A stretch of DNA of 64,000 nucleotides, from positions 1 through 64,000 of the forward strand of contig NZ_JABFMX010000006.1 in assembly GCF_013359735.1 (NCBI RefSeq). Direction: 5' to 3'. Shown here piece after piece: positions 26,876-36,642 of this stretch. The DNA is from Arthrobacter sp. C9C5. GTDB lineage: Bacteria > Actinomycetota > Actinomycetes > Actinomycetales > Micrococcaceae. Made by a program: the position numbers and the translations under genes. Below the pieces are notes generated by a model that worked only from the letters and a program-made list of their open reading frames with translations, made no database searches and was not told where the DNA came from. The first letter of the stretch is position 1. Every line of letters begins with the position of its first letter.

Positions 26876-27834
26876 ACGGGTCAGCACCGCGCACCGCCGC
26901 TCCGGCGCACCAGGCCGAGCAGGGCATCACCACCGGCACCACGGACGTCGAATACCTCAAGTCGCTGCAGCGCCGGCGCCCCTTCGGCGTCTGGTTCAAG
27001 GACAAGGGCTGGCGTCACCTGGTGGGCGTCATCGTGACGATCTTCGCCGTCTTCCCGCTGCTCTACGTGCTCTCCGCGGCGCTGAACTCCACCGGTACCC
27101 TGGTGGGTTCCAACGCGCTGTTCAGCAAGATCGACTTCGGGAACTTCACCGCCCTGTTCGACATGCCCTCGCGGCCCTTTGCCCAGTGGTTCCTGAACAC
27201 CATGGTGGTGGGCGGCGTAACCTCCGCGGCCACGGTGTTCCTCGGGGCGATGGCGGCGTATGCCTTCTCCCGGATGCGCTTCACTGGCCGCCGGTTCGGC
27301 CTGCTGAGCCTGCTGCTGCTGCAGATGTTCCCGCAGCTGCTGGCCGTCGTCGCCATCTTCCTGCTGCTCAGCGGCATCTCCGAGGTCATCCCCGCGCTGG
27401 GCCTGGGCAGCCAGCTGGGCCTGATCATGGTCTACCTGGGCGGCGCCCTGGGCGTGAACACCTACCTGATGTACGGCTTCTTCAACACCGTGCCGCAGTC
27501 CCTGGACGAGGCCGCCAAGATTGACGGGGCGAGCCACACGCAGATCTTCTTCGGGATCATCATGCGCCTGGTCACGCCGATCCTGGCCGTCGTGGGGCTG
27601 CTGTCCTTCATCGGCATCTCCGGCGAATTTGTGATCGCGTCCGTTGTGCTCACGGACCCGGACAGCCAGACCCTCGCCGTCGGCCTCTACTCCTTCGTGG
27701 CACAGCAGCGCTCCGAGAACTGGGGTGTCTTTGCCGCCGGCGCGGTCATCAGCGCCATCCCGGTCATGGCCCTGTTCCTGTTCCTGCAGCGCTACATCGT
27801 CAGCGGGCTCACGCAGGGCTCGGTGAAGGGCTAA
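26872..27834 (+). CDS. malG: Maltodextrin-type ABC transporter permease (MalG-like)
   Basis: The 320-residue permease has six predicted membrane segments, starting with LVGVIVTIFAVFPLLYVLSAAL near 45-65. The EAA loop reads SLDEAAKIDGASHTQIFFG (about 217-235), which contacts the transporter ATPase. No ATPase gene is linked. The MsmK/UgpC-type ATPase at 32775-33857 is the obvious candidate to power it. The ATG overlaps the malF stop by 4 nt, and the next gene starts 2 nt after its stop, so the operon is tightly coupled. Confidence 0.9.
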   Translation: MNGSAPRTAAPAHQAEQGITTGTTDVEYLKSLQRRRPFGVWFKDKGWRHLVGVIVTIFAVFPLLYVLSAALNSTGTLVGSNALFSKIDFGNFTALFDMPSRPFAQWFLNTMVVGGVTSAATVFLGAMAAYAFSRMRFTGRRFGLLSLLLLQMFPQLLAVVAIFLLLSGISEVIPALGLGSQLGLIMVYLGGALGVNTYLMYGFFNTVPQSLDEAAKIDGASHTQIFFGIIMRLVTPILAVVGLLSFIGISGEFVIASVVLTDPDSQTLAVGLYSFVAQQRSENWGVFAAGAVISAIPVMALFLFLQRYIVSGLTQGSVKG

Positions 27835-27836
27835 GC

Positions 27837-29711
27837 ATGTCCGGCGCTGGCACGGCCGGGCTGCTGCCGCACCACGACGGGTCCGGCCTGCACGCACCGC
27901 AAACGGTGGAGGCCGGGGCCGCGGCGCGGCTCCGGATCCGCGTCCCCGGCGCGTGGGGCCGGGCCAGCCGGGTCTGGCTCCGCTCGGTGCACGACGGCGA
28001 ACCCCGGTACACGAGCTGCGTGAACATCGGTGAGACCGAGGGCTGGGTGTGGTGGGAAGCGGACCTGACGGTCACCAACCCCGTGACCCGCTACCGGTTT
28101 CTGATCGAGGTCGGATCGCGCTACTGGACCCTCAACGCGCAGGGCCTCTTCGGCCGGGATGTCTCCGACTACGCGGACTTCCGGCTCACGACGTTCCCGG
28201 CCGCGCCGCCGTGGCTGCGCCGGGGCACCCTGTACCAGGTCTTCCCGGACCGTTTCGCACGCTCGGCCCGGGCATCGACGCACCCCGTCCCGGACTGGGC
28301 CGTGCCCTGCGACTGGGACGGCACCGAAGTGCAGGGCGCGTCCGCCGAGACACCCTTCCAGTTCTACGGCGGCGACCTGCACGGTGTCACGGAACACCTG
28401 GACCATATCCAGGGGCTCGGGGCGGACATCATCTACCTGACGCCGTTCTTTCCCGCTCGGTCCAACCACCGCTATGACGCCTCGACCTTTTCCATGGTGG
28501 ACCCGCTGCTGGGCGGCGACGCGGCACTGGTGGAACTCGTGGAAGCGGCCCACGCCCGCGGCCTGAAGGTGATGGGTGACCTCACCGCCAACCACTCCGG
28601 CGACGCGCACGAATGGTTCCAGCGCGCCCTGGCCGAACCAGACTCCGAGGAAGCCGGCTACTACTACTTCAACGAGGACCACAGCTCCTACGAAGCCTGG
28701 TACGGCGTGCCGTCGCTGCCCAAGCTGAACTGGGCCTCGGCCGGACTGCGGGACAAGTTCGTCCTGGACGACGAATCCCCGGTGGCCCGGTGGCTCCGGC
28801 CGCCGTTCAGCCTGGACGGCTGGCGGATCGACGTCGGCAATATGACAGGACGGCTCGGGGCGACCGACCTCAACCAGGAAGTGGCCAGGCTGATCGCGGA
28901 CCGGGTCCGCGGAATCAACCAGGACGCGGCGCTGCTGGCCGAGGCAACCAACGACGCCGCTCCGGACTTCAGCGGCGAGCACTGGCACGGTGCGATGACG
29001 TACTCCAACTTCACCCGCCCGCTGTGGGCCTGGCTTTCCGGCGACGCCGGGCACGTCAATTTCTTCGGCACGCCGTTGCCCGGGCCCAACCGGATGGACG
29101 CGGAGGATTTCCTCGCCACGCACCAGGACCTGGCCGCCGCCTTCAGCTGGGATGTCCGGCAGCAGAACATGAATGCCCTGAACAGCCACGACACCGCCCG
29201 GGCCTCCACGGTCATGATCGACGGCGGCCAGCAGCTGGGCGCCGTGCTGATGTTCACCCTGCCCGGCGTGCCGGTGGTGTTTGCCGGGGACGAGTTCGGG
29301 CTCAAGGGCGACAACGGGGAGTTTTCCCGCACGCCCATGCCGTGGACCGATCCGGGGCGGATCCTGACTGACCTCCGTGGCACGTATGCCTCGCTCACCG
29401 CGCTGCGCCGGGAACAGCCCGCCCTCACCGGCGGCGGACTCCGCTGGCTGCACGCGCGGGGGGACGCGCTGGCCTTTGTGCGGGAAACCGCGGACAGCAC
29501 GGTGCTGGTGGTCGTGGCCAGGGCCGCCACAGACTTCGAACTCGCCGCGGGCCTGCTCTCCGCCCGGCAACTCGCCGCGCTCGCGCAACCACCCGCCTTT
29601 GCCGCCGGCGACCTCGCGGTGGGCCCTGATCCCGCAGGCGCGCTCTTCGACAGTGGCGGCCCCGCAGCCGCCGTCTGGGTGCTGCCGGGAGTGGCGCTGC
29701 CGGCACCCTAG
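27837..29711 (+). CDS. GH13 cyclomaltodextrinase/neopullulanase-like enzyme
   Basis: The 624-residue, leaderless enzyme begins with a ~120-residue beta domain of CBM34 type (WLRSVHDGEPRY, WWEADLTVTNPVTRYRFLIE). A GH13 barrel follows with RGTLYQVFPDRF, region I DLTANHSG, region II GWRIDVGNM (nucleophile Asp), region III LLAEATND (acid/base Glu) and region IV ALNSHDTAR. N-terminal CBM34 plus this motif set is typical of cyclomaltodextrinase, neopullulanase and maltogenic amylase. It starts 2 nt after malG and likely cleaves imported oligosaccharides. The C-terminal ~100 residues are an Ala-rich, more variable beta domain. Confidence 0.87.
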   Translation: MSGAGTAGLLPHHDGSGLHAPQTVEAGAAARLRIRVPGAWGRASRVWLRSVHDGEPRYTSCVNIGETEGWVWWEADLTVTNPVTRYRFLIEVGSRYWTLNAQGLFGRDVSDYADFRLTTFPAAPPWLRRGTLYQVFPDRFARSARASTHPVPDWAVPCDWDGTEVQGASAETPFQFYGGDLHGVTEHLDHIQGLGADIIYLTPFFPARSNHRYDASTFSMVDPLLGGDAALVELVEAAHARGLKVMGDLTANHSGDAHEWFQRALAEPDSEEAGYYYFNEDHSSYEAWYGVPSLPKLNWASAGLRDKFVLDDESPVARWLRPPFSLDGWRIDVGNMTGRLGATDLNQEVARLIADRVRGINQDAALLAEATNDAAPDFSGEHWHGAMTYSNFTRPLWAWLSGDAGHVNFFGTPLPGPNRMDAEDFLATHQDLAAAFSWDVRQQNMNALNSHDTARASTVMIDGGQQLGAVLMFTLPGVPVVFAGDEFGLKGDNGEFSRTPMPWTDPGRILTDLRGTYASLTALRREQPALTGGGLRWLHARGDALAFVRETADSTVLVVVARAATDFELAAGLLSARQLAALAQPPAFAAGDLAVGPDPAGALFDSGGPAAAVWVLPGVALPAP

Positions 29712-29760
29712 ACTGAAGGCCAAGACTGACGGCCGGATTCGACGGAGAACTGGAGAGCGC

Positions 29761-31131
29761 ATGCGCGGCATTGTTGAGGAGCTGACGTCCGCCCTGGGCG
29801 GGGCGAAGGTCACCGTGGATGAGGCGGCCCTGGCGGCGTACGCGGTGGACCAGGCGCCTGTGCTGGACTACCAGCTCCCGCAGGCCGTGGTCCTGGCCGA
29901 ATCCGTGGCGGACGTCCAAGCCGCCGTCCGCGCCTGTGCCGCCCACCGGGTTCCACTGGTGCCCCGCGGCGCGGGCACCGGGGTGTCCGGCGGCGCCCAC
30001 GCCAGCGAAGGCTGCGTGGTGCTCAGCCTGGAACGGATGAACCGCATCCTCGACCTCAACCCGGACGACGAGACCGCCGTCGTCGAACCCGGCGTCATCA
30101 ACGCCGCACTGAACGCCGCGGCGGCGGTGCACGGCCTGATGTATGCGCCGGACCCGGCCAGCTACAAGATCTCCACCATCGGCGGGAACGTCGCAACGAA
30201 CGCCGGCGGCCTGCGCTGCGCGAAGTACGGGGTGACGCGGGACTCCGTGCTGGCGCTCGACGTCGTGCTCGCGGACGGCACGCTGATCCACACCGGGCAC
30301 CAGACCTTCAAGGGCGTGGCCGGCTACGACCTCACGGGCCTGTTCGTGGGCTCCGAGGGCACCCTCGGGATCGTCGTCGGGATCACGGTGCGGCTGAAGT
30401 ACCTGCCGCGGGAAGTCCACACCATCGCCGCGTTCTACCCCGACTTCCGCAGCGCCGCGGCGGGCGTCCTCGCGGTGGGCAAGGCGCGCGTGCAGCCGGC
30501 CATCATGGAACTGCTCGACGGCGGCTCGCTCGCCCAGCTCGACGACGCCCACGGCTCGGACCTGGCCTCCCGGGGCGCCTCGCTGCTGCTGATCCAGACC
30601 GACGGCTTCGGCGCCGCGGCGGAGGCCGCCGCGATCCGGCCGCTGCTGGCCGCCGGCGGCGCCGTGGTGACCATGGAAGCCAGTGCCGAGGCCGAACAGC
30701 TGGTGGAACTCCGCCGCAACAGCCGCGGCGTCGAGGTCGACGACGAATACCGGGTGGGCGAGGACGTCGCCGTGCCGCGGTCCCGGCTGGTGGACTACGT
30801 CGCGGAGCTGGAGGCCATGGCCGTGCGGCACGAGGTCAAGCTCAAGGTGGTGGCCCACGCCGGCGACGGCAACCTGCACCCCACCTTCTGGGTGGACCGG
30901 AGCGGCGATGCCGTGGACGCCGCGGCCATGGCACGGCTGGGCGCGGCCTTGGACAACTCCGTCACCGTCGCCCTCGCGATGGGCGGCACCATCACCGGGG
31001 AGCACGGCGTGGGCCAGTACAAGCTGCGCTGGCTGAGCCTGGAGCAGAAGGAGCCGGTGCGCGAACTGCAGCGCAGGATCAAGGAGCTCTTCGACCCGGC
31101 CGGCATCCTGAACCCCGGCAAGGCGATTTAG
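29761..31131 (+). CDS. FAD-linked oxidase, glycolate/D-2-hydroxyacid dehydrogenase (GlcD-like)
   Basis: The 456-residue flavoprotein has the PCMH-type FAD domain (VPLVPRGAGTGVSGGA, ISTIGGNVATNAGGLRC and YDLTGLFVGSEGTLGIV) and the FAD-oxidase C domain ending in AHAGDGNLHPTF, ITGEHGVG and LFDPAGILNPGKA. These are signatures of GlcD and D-lactate/D-2-hydroxyglutarate dehydrogenases. ATG at 29761 has GGAG at 5 nt; longer frames run back into the amylase gene. It stands alone 49 nt after the sugar operon, without GlcE/GlcF partners, so the substrate is uncertain. Confidence 0.87.
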   Translation: MRGIVEELTSALGGAKVTVDEAALAAYAVDQAPVLDYQLPQAVVLAESVADVQAAVRACAAHRVPLVPRGAGTGVSGGAHASEGCVVLSLERMNRILDLNPDDETAVVEPGVINAALNAAAAVHGLMYAPDPASYKISTIGGNVATNAGGLRCAKYGVTRDSVLALDVVLADGTLIHTGHQTFKGVAGYDLTGLFVGSEGTLGIVVGITVRLKYLPREVHTIAAFYPDFRSAAAGVLAVGKARVQPAIMELLDGGSLAQLDDAHGSDLASRGASLLLIQTDGFGAAAEAAAIRPLLAAGGAVVTMEASAEAEQLVELRRNSRGVEVDDEYRVGEDVAVPRSRLVDYVAELEAMAVRHEVKLKVVAHAGDGNLHPTFWVDRSGDAVDAAAMARLGAALDNSVTVALAMGGTITGEHGVGQYKLRWLSLEQKEPVRELQRRIKELFDPAGILNPGKAI

Positions 31132-31156
31132 CCCGGCTGTGCTGGAACCGGTTCCA

Positions 31157-31222
31157 CCCAACTGACTCGCAGCTAAGGCCGTTTTGGTTGCTCAAATCGG
31201 CCTTAAATGCTAGCTAGTTGGG
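31157..31222. repeat. 66-nt imperfect palindromic repeat, copy A
   Basis: It starts CCCAACTGACTCGCAG and ends TAGTTGGG, giving outer inverted arms, with an inner stem AAGGCCG / CGGCCTT. A second element with the same first 16 bases, outer arms and length lies at 54718-54783. It sits between the convergent ends of the GlcD-like and DUF4032 genes. It may be a mobile palindromic unit of REP type. Confidence 0.75.
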
Positions 31223-31243
31223 TGCGTGCGGGCGCGGGGTGCC

Positions 31244-32656
31244 CTAGTCGTCCGAGTCCGGGTATTCTTCGATCGCCTCGTCCTCGCCGTAGCGGGATTC
31301 CTCGGTCTCGACTTCCAGGATCTTGAGCAGTTCGGTGTCCGGGTTCAGCATGATCGCGGCCTCGTCCCGGCGGTGCCGGAGTTCGGAATCGATGTAGGAC
31401 TGTACGGCCTCGGCCAGCGGAATGTGCCGGTTCTCCTTCTCGGACATGTACCAGCGGTGCTCCAGGATCTCGTGCACGGCCTCCGCCGGTTCGAGCTTCC
31501 CAGAGAGGTCGCGGGGGATCGAACGGACGATCGGCTCGAAGATCTGGCTCACCCAGAGGTGCGCGCTGTATTCCTCGTCCATGCCGGGGTTGTTGTCCGC
31601 CCGGAAGGAGTCCATGTCGTTCAGCAGCCGCCGCGCCTGGTTTTCCTGGGCATCGAGGCCGGTCAGGCGCAGCAGCCGGCGCTGGTGGTGCCCCGCGTCC
31701 ACCACCTTGGGCTGAAGCTGGATCGTGGAACCGTTCTGCGTGGTCTTGATGGCGTATTCCTCGACGTCGAAGCCCAGTTCGTTGAGCCGCCGGATACGCG
31801 CGGCCACCCGCCAGCGCTCACCAATCTCGAAGGATTCCTTTTCCGTCAGCTCGGTCCAGAGCCGCCGGTAGCTCTCCATGATGAGCTCGCTGGTGGCGAC
31901 CGGATCCACCTTTTCCTCGATCAGGCCGCCGTCGAGCAGGTCCATCAGTTCGCCGGCGATGTTGACCCGGGCGATTTCCAGGTCGTACTCGCGCTGGCCG
32001 GTGGACAGGTCCGGGTACAGCTCGCCGGTTTCGGCGTCCACGAGGTAGGCCGCGAAGGCGCCGGCGTCGCGGCGGAAGAGGGTGTTGGAGAGCGAGACGT
32101 CGCCCCAGTAGAAACCGATCAGGTGCAGCCGGACCAGCAGCAGGGCCTGGGCGTCGATCAGGCGGGTCAGTGTGTCTTTGCGCAGCATCTGCGAGAACAG
32201 CGCGCGGTACGGCATGGAGAACTTCAAGTGCCGGGTGACCAGCACGGGATTCAGCGGCCGGCCCTCCGGGGTGGTGCGTCCGGTGATGACCGCGACCGGC
32301 TCCACGCAGGGGACATCCAGCCGGGCGAGCTTGCGGAGCATGTGGTACTCGTGCCGGGCGATGTGCTCCGAGGTTTCCTTGATGGCGATCACCGAGCCGC
32401 CCAAGTGGGCGAACCGCACGATGTGCCGGGAGATGCCGCGGGGGAGGGCGGCGAGGTATTCCGCCGGCCAGTCCTCCAGGGCGATGTGCCAAGGCAGGTC
32501 CAGCAGTTCGGGCTCCGTGGCCGCGGCGGTGATGCTCAGCGAACTGGAGACGGCCTTGTCGTCGTTGGCGCTGGCGGCCTCGTACCGGGGCAGCTTGCCG
32601 ATCTGGCCGTAGTCAGTGGGTTCGTCGTGCCACTGGGCACCGTTGTCCTCGGTCAT
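31244..32656 (-). CDS. DUF4032 protein with kinase-like fold
   Basis: The 470-residue cytoplasmic protein belongs to the actinobacterial DUF4032 group, often annotated near lipopolysaccharide-kinase InaA. The N-terminal ~240 residues carry kinase-like features: GGSVIAIKET (a plausible ATP lysine), HEYHMLRKL (a plausible Glu), GFYWGDVSLSNTLF (catalytic-loop analogue with Asp and Asn) and AYLVDAETGELYP (DFG analogue). The C-terminal half contains VVDAGHHQRRLLRLTGLDAQENQARRLL split across helices and an acidic tail. Substrate unknown. ATG at 32656 is about 55 nt after the terminator of the upstream ATPase gene, so it may have its own promoter. Confidence 0.75.
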   Translation of the reverse strand: MTEDNGAQWHDEPTDYGQIGKLPRYEAASANDDKAVSSSLSITAAATEPELLDLPWHIALEDWPAEYLAALPRGISRHIVRFAHLGGSVIAIKETSEHIARHEYHMLRKLARLDVPCVEPVAVITGRTTPEGRPLNPVLVTRHLKFSMPYRALFSQMLRKDTLTRLIDAQALLLVRLHLIGFYWGDVSLSNTLFRRDAGAFAAYLVDAETGELYPDLSTGQREYDLEIARVNIAGELMDLLDGGLIEEKVDPVATSELIMESYRRLWTELTEKESFEIGERWRVAARIRRLNELGFDVEEYAIKTTQNGSTIQLQPKVVDAGHHQRRLLRLTGLDAQENQARRLLNDMDSFRADNNPGMDEEYSAHLWVSQIFEPIVRSIPRDLSGKLEPAEAVHEILEHRWYMSEKENRHIPLAEAVQSYIDSELRHRRDEAAIMLNPDTELLKILEVETEESRYGEDEAIEEYPDSDD

Positions 32657-32711
32657 AACGCAATTCTCCCGTACGAGGGCGGGCCTCGCCTAAAATCTGC
32701 CGGTTAACGGC

Positions 32712-32745
32712 CGACGGCGGCCCTCCCGAAGGAGGACCGCCGTCG
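32712..32745 (-). terminator. Hairpin after the msmK-like gene
   Basis: A 15-bp stem (32712-32726 with 32731-32745, loop CGAA) has one non-Watson-Crick pair near its middle. It lies 30 nt past the stop of the ATPase gene and before the DUF4032 start. It lacks a clear T-run on the leftward strand but is very stable. Confidence 0.7.
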
Positions 32746-32774
32746 TTATCAAGACTGGACCCGGTGGGTGGGGA

Positions 32775-33857
<1,083 letters not shown>

Positions 33858-34011
33858 AGTTATCAATCCCTTCACCGGCAGGTACGTGCCGGACGATCCG
33901 TAGTGAATGGTTCTTTGTATTCAGTTGCGGCATCCGGAGGTGGATGCGCATGCTCCCCGGCCGAGGCCGAGGAGCATCCAATGACGCCGCACGGTAGTTG
34001 TGCGCCACATC

Positions 34012-34026
34012 ACATACAGAGTATGT
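34012..34026. promoter_or_regulatory. Palindrome ACATAC-N3-GTATGT upstream of msmK
   Basis: A perfect 6+3+6 inverted repeat lies in the ~250-nt gap between the msmK-like and otsB genes (33858-34110). The gap is AT-richer here than its surroundings. It could be an operator for msmK. I see no second copy in the divergent mal promoter. Confidence 0.45.
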
Positions 34027-34110
34027 CAGATTTTTGGTCAGCGGGCTAAAAAGTTACGGATGTCACAGGTGAGCTTCCTAACTCCGGCCCGATCGCGGCG
34101 CCCAGCCCGC

Positions 34111-34923
34111 TTAGGCGCCGACGGCTTTCGTCCGTTCGCGCAGCAGCGCCTCCAGCAGTTCGGAGACATGCACAGGCGCCTCCACCCGAAACTCGGCCTG
34201 GGTGAAGTCCAGTCCCACCTTGACGCCCAGGTCCCCGCGGATGAGGCTGCCCAGGGCATCTTCATCCGTGGTGTCATCGCCGGCGAAGACCACCGCGGTT
34301 GCCCCGGTGGCCTGGCGGAGAAACGAGATCCCCTCGCCCTTGGAGGCGTGCACGACGGCGGTTTCCAGCACCCGGTTGCCGGTCTTGAGGAAGACCCCCG
34401 CGCGGTCCTGGAGGGCGGCCTTGGCGGCCGCCACGGCATCCTCGGCGACATCATCGGCGGCCAGCCGGGTATGCAGCACGACGCCGGCGGGCTTGTCTTC
34501 GAGCAGGGTGCCGGGCGCTACGTCCACGATCTCGGCAAGGATCCGCCGGACGTCGGCGAGCAGTTCCCGCTGCGCGTCGTCGAGCTGGAGTTCGGTGGAG
34601 CCGGGGCCCATCCAGACTTCCGCGCCGTGGCTGCCGATCAGCAGGGTCTTCTCCGGCGGCGAGGCGACCTCCCGCAGGCTGGCCAGGGCCCGGCCGGAGA
34701 TGAGCGCCGTCGTCGTCCGCGGGAGCTCCGCGAGGGCGGCGAAGGCGGCGGCCGAGCGCGGCAGCGCCCGGGAGTCCGCCGCATGGTCCACCAGCGGGGC
34801 CATGGTGCCGTCGAAGTCCATGGCCACCAACAGCTGTTCCGTGCCCGCCACGCGGTGCACGGCCTCCAGCAGTTCGGGGGAGAGCGAGAGCACGCTCCGG
34901 GCGGCGTCGGGCTCAGGAGTCAT
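34111..34923 (-). CDS. otsB: Trehalose-6-phosphate phosphatase
   Basis: The 270-residue HAD-superfamily phosphatase has motif I MDFDGTMAPLVDH (nucleophile Asp), motif II TTALISGRAL, GSHGAEVW and motif IV FAGDDTTDEDAL. These match OtsB, which converts trehalose-6-phosphate to trehalose. ATG at 34923 overlaps the end of otsA by 11 nt, so the pair is translationally coupled. The longer frame (to 34983) lies inside otsA and was rejected. Confidence 0.92.
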   Translation of the reverse strand: MTPEPDAARSVLSLSPELLEAVHRVAGTEQLLVAMDFDGTMAPLVDHAADSRALPRSAAAFAALAELPRTTTALISGRALASLREVASPPEKTLLIGSHGAEVWMGPGSTELQLDDAQRELLADVRRILAEIVDVAPGTLLEDKPAGVVLHTRLAADDVAEDAVAAAKAALQDRAGVFLKTGNRVLETAVVHASKGEGISFLRQATGATAVVFAGDDTTDEDALGSLIRGDLGVKVGLDFTQAEFRVEAPVHVSELLEALLRERTKAVGA

Positions 34924-36463
34924 CACGGACCACCTTTTCCTGGAGCGCGCTAAGGAAGTCGGCGGACCAGAGGTCGACGTCATGGTCCAGGATCTGCTTG
35001 CGCATCGCGCGCATCCGGCGCGCGGCCTCGGCGGGCTGCATGTTGACCGCGCGCATGATGGTGTCCTTGAGGCCGTCGATGTCGTGCGGGTTCATCAGGA
35101 GCGCCTGCTTGAGCTGGTCCGCGGCTCCCGCGAATTCGCTGAGCACCAGGGCGCCGTCGTTGTTCGTGCGGGCCGTGACGTATTCCTTGGCGACCAGGTT
35201 CATGCCGTCGCGCAGGGCGGTGACGAGCATGACGTCGGCGGCCAGGTAGAGGGCCACCATCTCCTCGATCGGGTAGCTGTGGTGCAGGTAGCGGACGGCG
35301 GTGTTCTGCATCGTGTCGTAGGTGCCGTTGATGTGGCCGACGGTGCCTTCGACTTCCTCGCGCAGCAGCCGGTACTGTTCCACGCGCTCGCGGCTGGGGC
35401 TGGCCACCTGGATCAGGGAGGCGTCCTCCACCGTGACCTTTCCGTCCTGCAGGAGCTCCTCGTAGGCCTTGAGCCGGTGACGGATGCCCTTGGTGTAGTC
35501 CAGCCGGTCGACGCCCAGCAGGATGGTCTTGGGGTTGCCGAGGTCGCGCCGGATCTGCTTGGCGCGCTCGATGATCTCCGGCTTCCGCGCCAGTTCGCTG
35601 ATCTGCTTGACATCGATGGAGATCGGGAAGGCCTGGGCGCGGGCAATGTGCGTGGTTTCGCCGTCGGCGCCCTTGACGTGGACCTGCTGCTGTTTGACGC
35701 TGGCCCCGAGGAAGCGGCGGGCGGAGCGCATGAAGTTTCCGGCGTCGCTGCTGCGCTGGAAGCCCACCAGGTCCGCGCCCAGGAGTCCGTCAATGATTGC
35801 GCGCCGCCACGGCAGCTGCGCGAAGATCTCCGGCGGCGGGAAGGGGATGTGGTTGAAGAAGCCGATCTTAAGGTCCGGGCGCGCCTCGCGGAGCATCTTG
35901 GGGACCAGCTGCAGCTGGTAGTCCTGCACCCACACAGTGGCGCCCTTGGCGGCGTGGCGGACGACGGCGTCGGCGAACCGCTTGTTGACCTTGCGGTATG
36001 AGTCCCACCAGGCGCGGTGGAACTCGGGAGGTGCGATCACGTCGTGGTAGAGCGGCCAAAGCGTGGCGTTGGAGAAGCCCTCATAGAAGAGCTCGATGTC
36101 CCGCGTGCTGAGCTGGACCGGGATGAGGTCGATGCCGCCGTGGCTGAACGGCTCGAGGTGCTCATCGGGGGCGCCGTGCCAGCCCACCCACGCGCCGTCG
36201 GTCTTGGTCATCATCGGCGCCAGCGCGGTCACCAGGCCGCCGGGGGACCGGCGCCAGCCGTCCTCGCAGCCGGGCTCATCCGGGGAGCACCGGTCGACCG
36301 GCATGCGGTTGGACACCACCATGAAATCGAAGGTGGCGCCTGGCTCCGACGCCTCCGGCTGCTTTTCGGCGGGCTTGGTGTGTTGCCCACCTTCGGCTGT
36401 CCGTGCAGGTTCCTGCTCGGCGCTCTGCTCAACGCTCTTCTCGGCGCGCTCGGTTGCTTGCAT
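34913..36463 (-). CDS. otsA: Trehalose-6-phosphate synthase (GT20)
   Basis: The 516-residue GT20 enzyme joins a nucleotide-glucose donor to glucose-6-phosphate. Visible signatures are SNRMPVDR, GGLVTALAPM, VGWHGAPDE, WPLYHDV, VWVQDYQLQLVP, FFNHIPFPPPEIF, VGFQ, VDRLDYTKGI and NLVAKEYV. About 40 N-terminal residues are Glu/Ala/Lys-rich and variable. ATG at 36463 follows AGGGGGC; an in-frame start 12 codons upstream lacks one. With otsB it makes trehalose, a compatible solute. Confidence 0.93.
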   Translation of the reverse strand: MQATERAEKSVEQSAEQEPARTAEGGQHTKPAEKQPEASEPGATFDFMVVSNRMPVDRCSPDEPGCEDGWRRSPGGLVTALAPMMTKTDGAWVGWHGAPDEHLEPFSHGGIDLIPVQLSTRDIELFYEGFSNATLWPLYHDVIAPPEFHRAWWDSYRKVNKRFADAVVRHAAKGATVWVQDYQLQLVPKMLREARPDLKIGFFNHIPFPPPEIFAQLPWRRAIIDGLLGADLVGFQRSSDAGNFMRSARRFLGASVKQQQVHVKGADGETTHIARAQAFPISIDVKQISELARKPEIIERAKQIRRDLGNPKTILLGVDRLDYTKGIRHRLKAYEELLQDGKVTVEDASLIQVASPSRERVEQYRLLREEVEGTVGHINGTYDTMQNTAVRYLHHSYPIEEMVALYLAADVMLVTALRDGMNLVAKEYVTARTNNDGALVLSEFAGAADQLKQALLMNPHDIDGLKDTIMRAVNMQPAEAARRMRAMRKQILDHDVDLWSADFLSALQEKVVRDDS

Positions 36464-36642
36464 TGGTGCCCCCTGGGGTCGCTTGTGGCTCCTATCCACC
36501 CTAGCCGGGCGGAATCTTCTGTGCTATTCGTCCGTTGGGCACACGGAAGGAAACTTGAAAGCGCAAGCTCCCGGGTTTCTCCCCTAAAATGATGAAGTTG
36601 CCACCCAGTGGACCATCCCAGGCCGATCGACACGAGGAACTA

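Noticed and set aside
27831..29813. 660-codon open frame on the minus strand
   Set aside because: Antisense to the second GH13 gene, which has full catalytic motifs on the plus strand.
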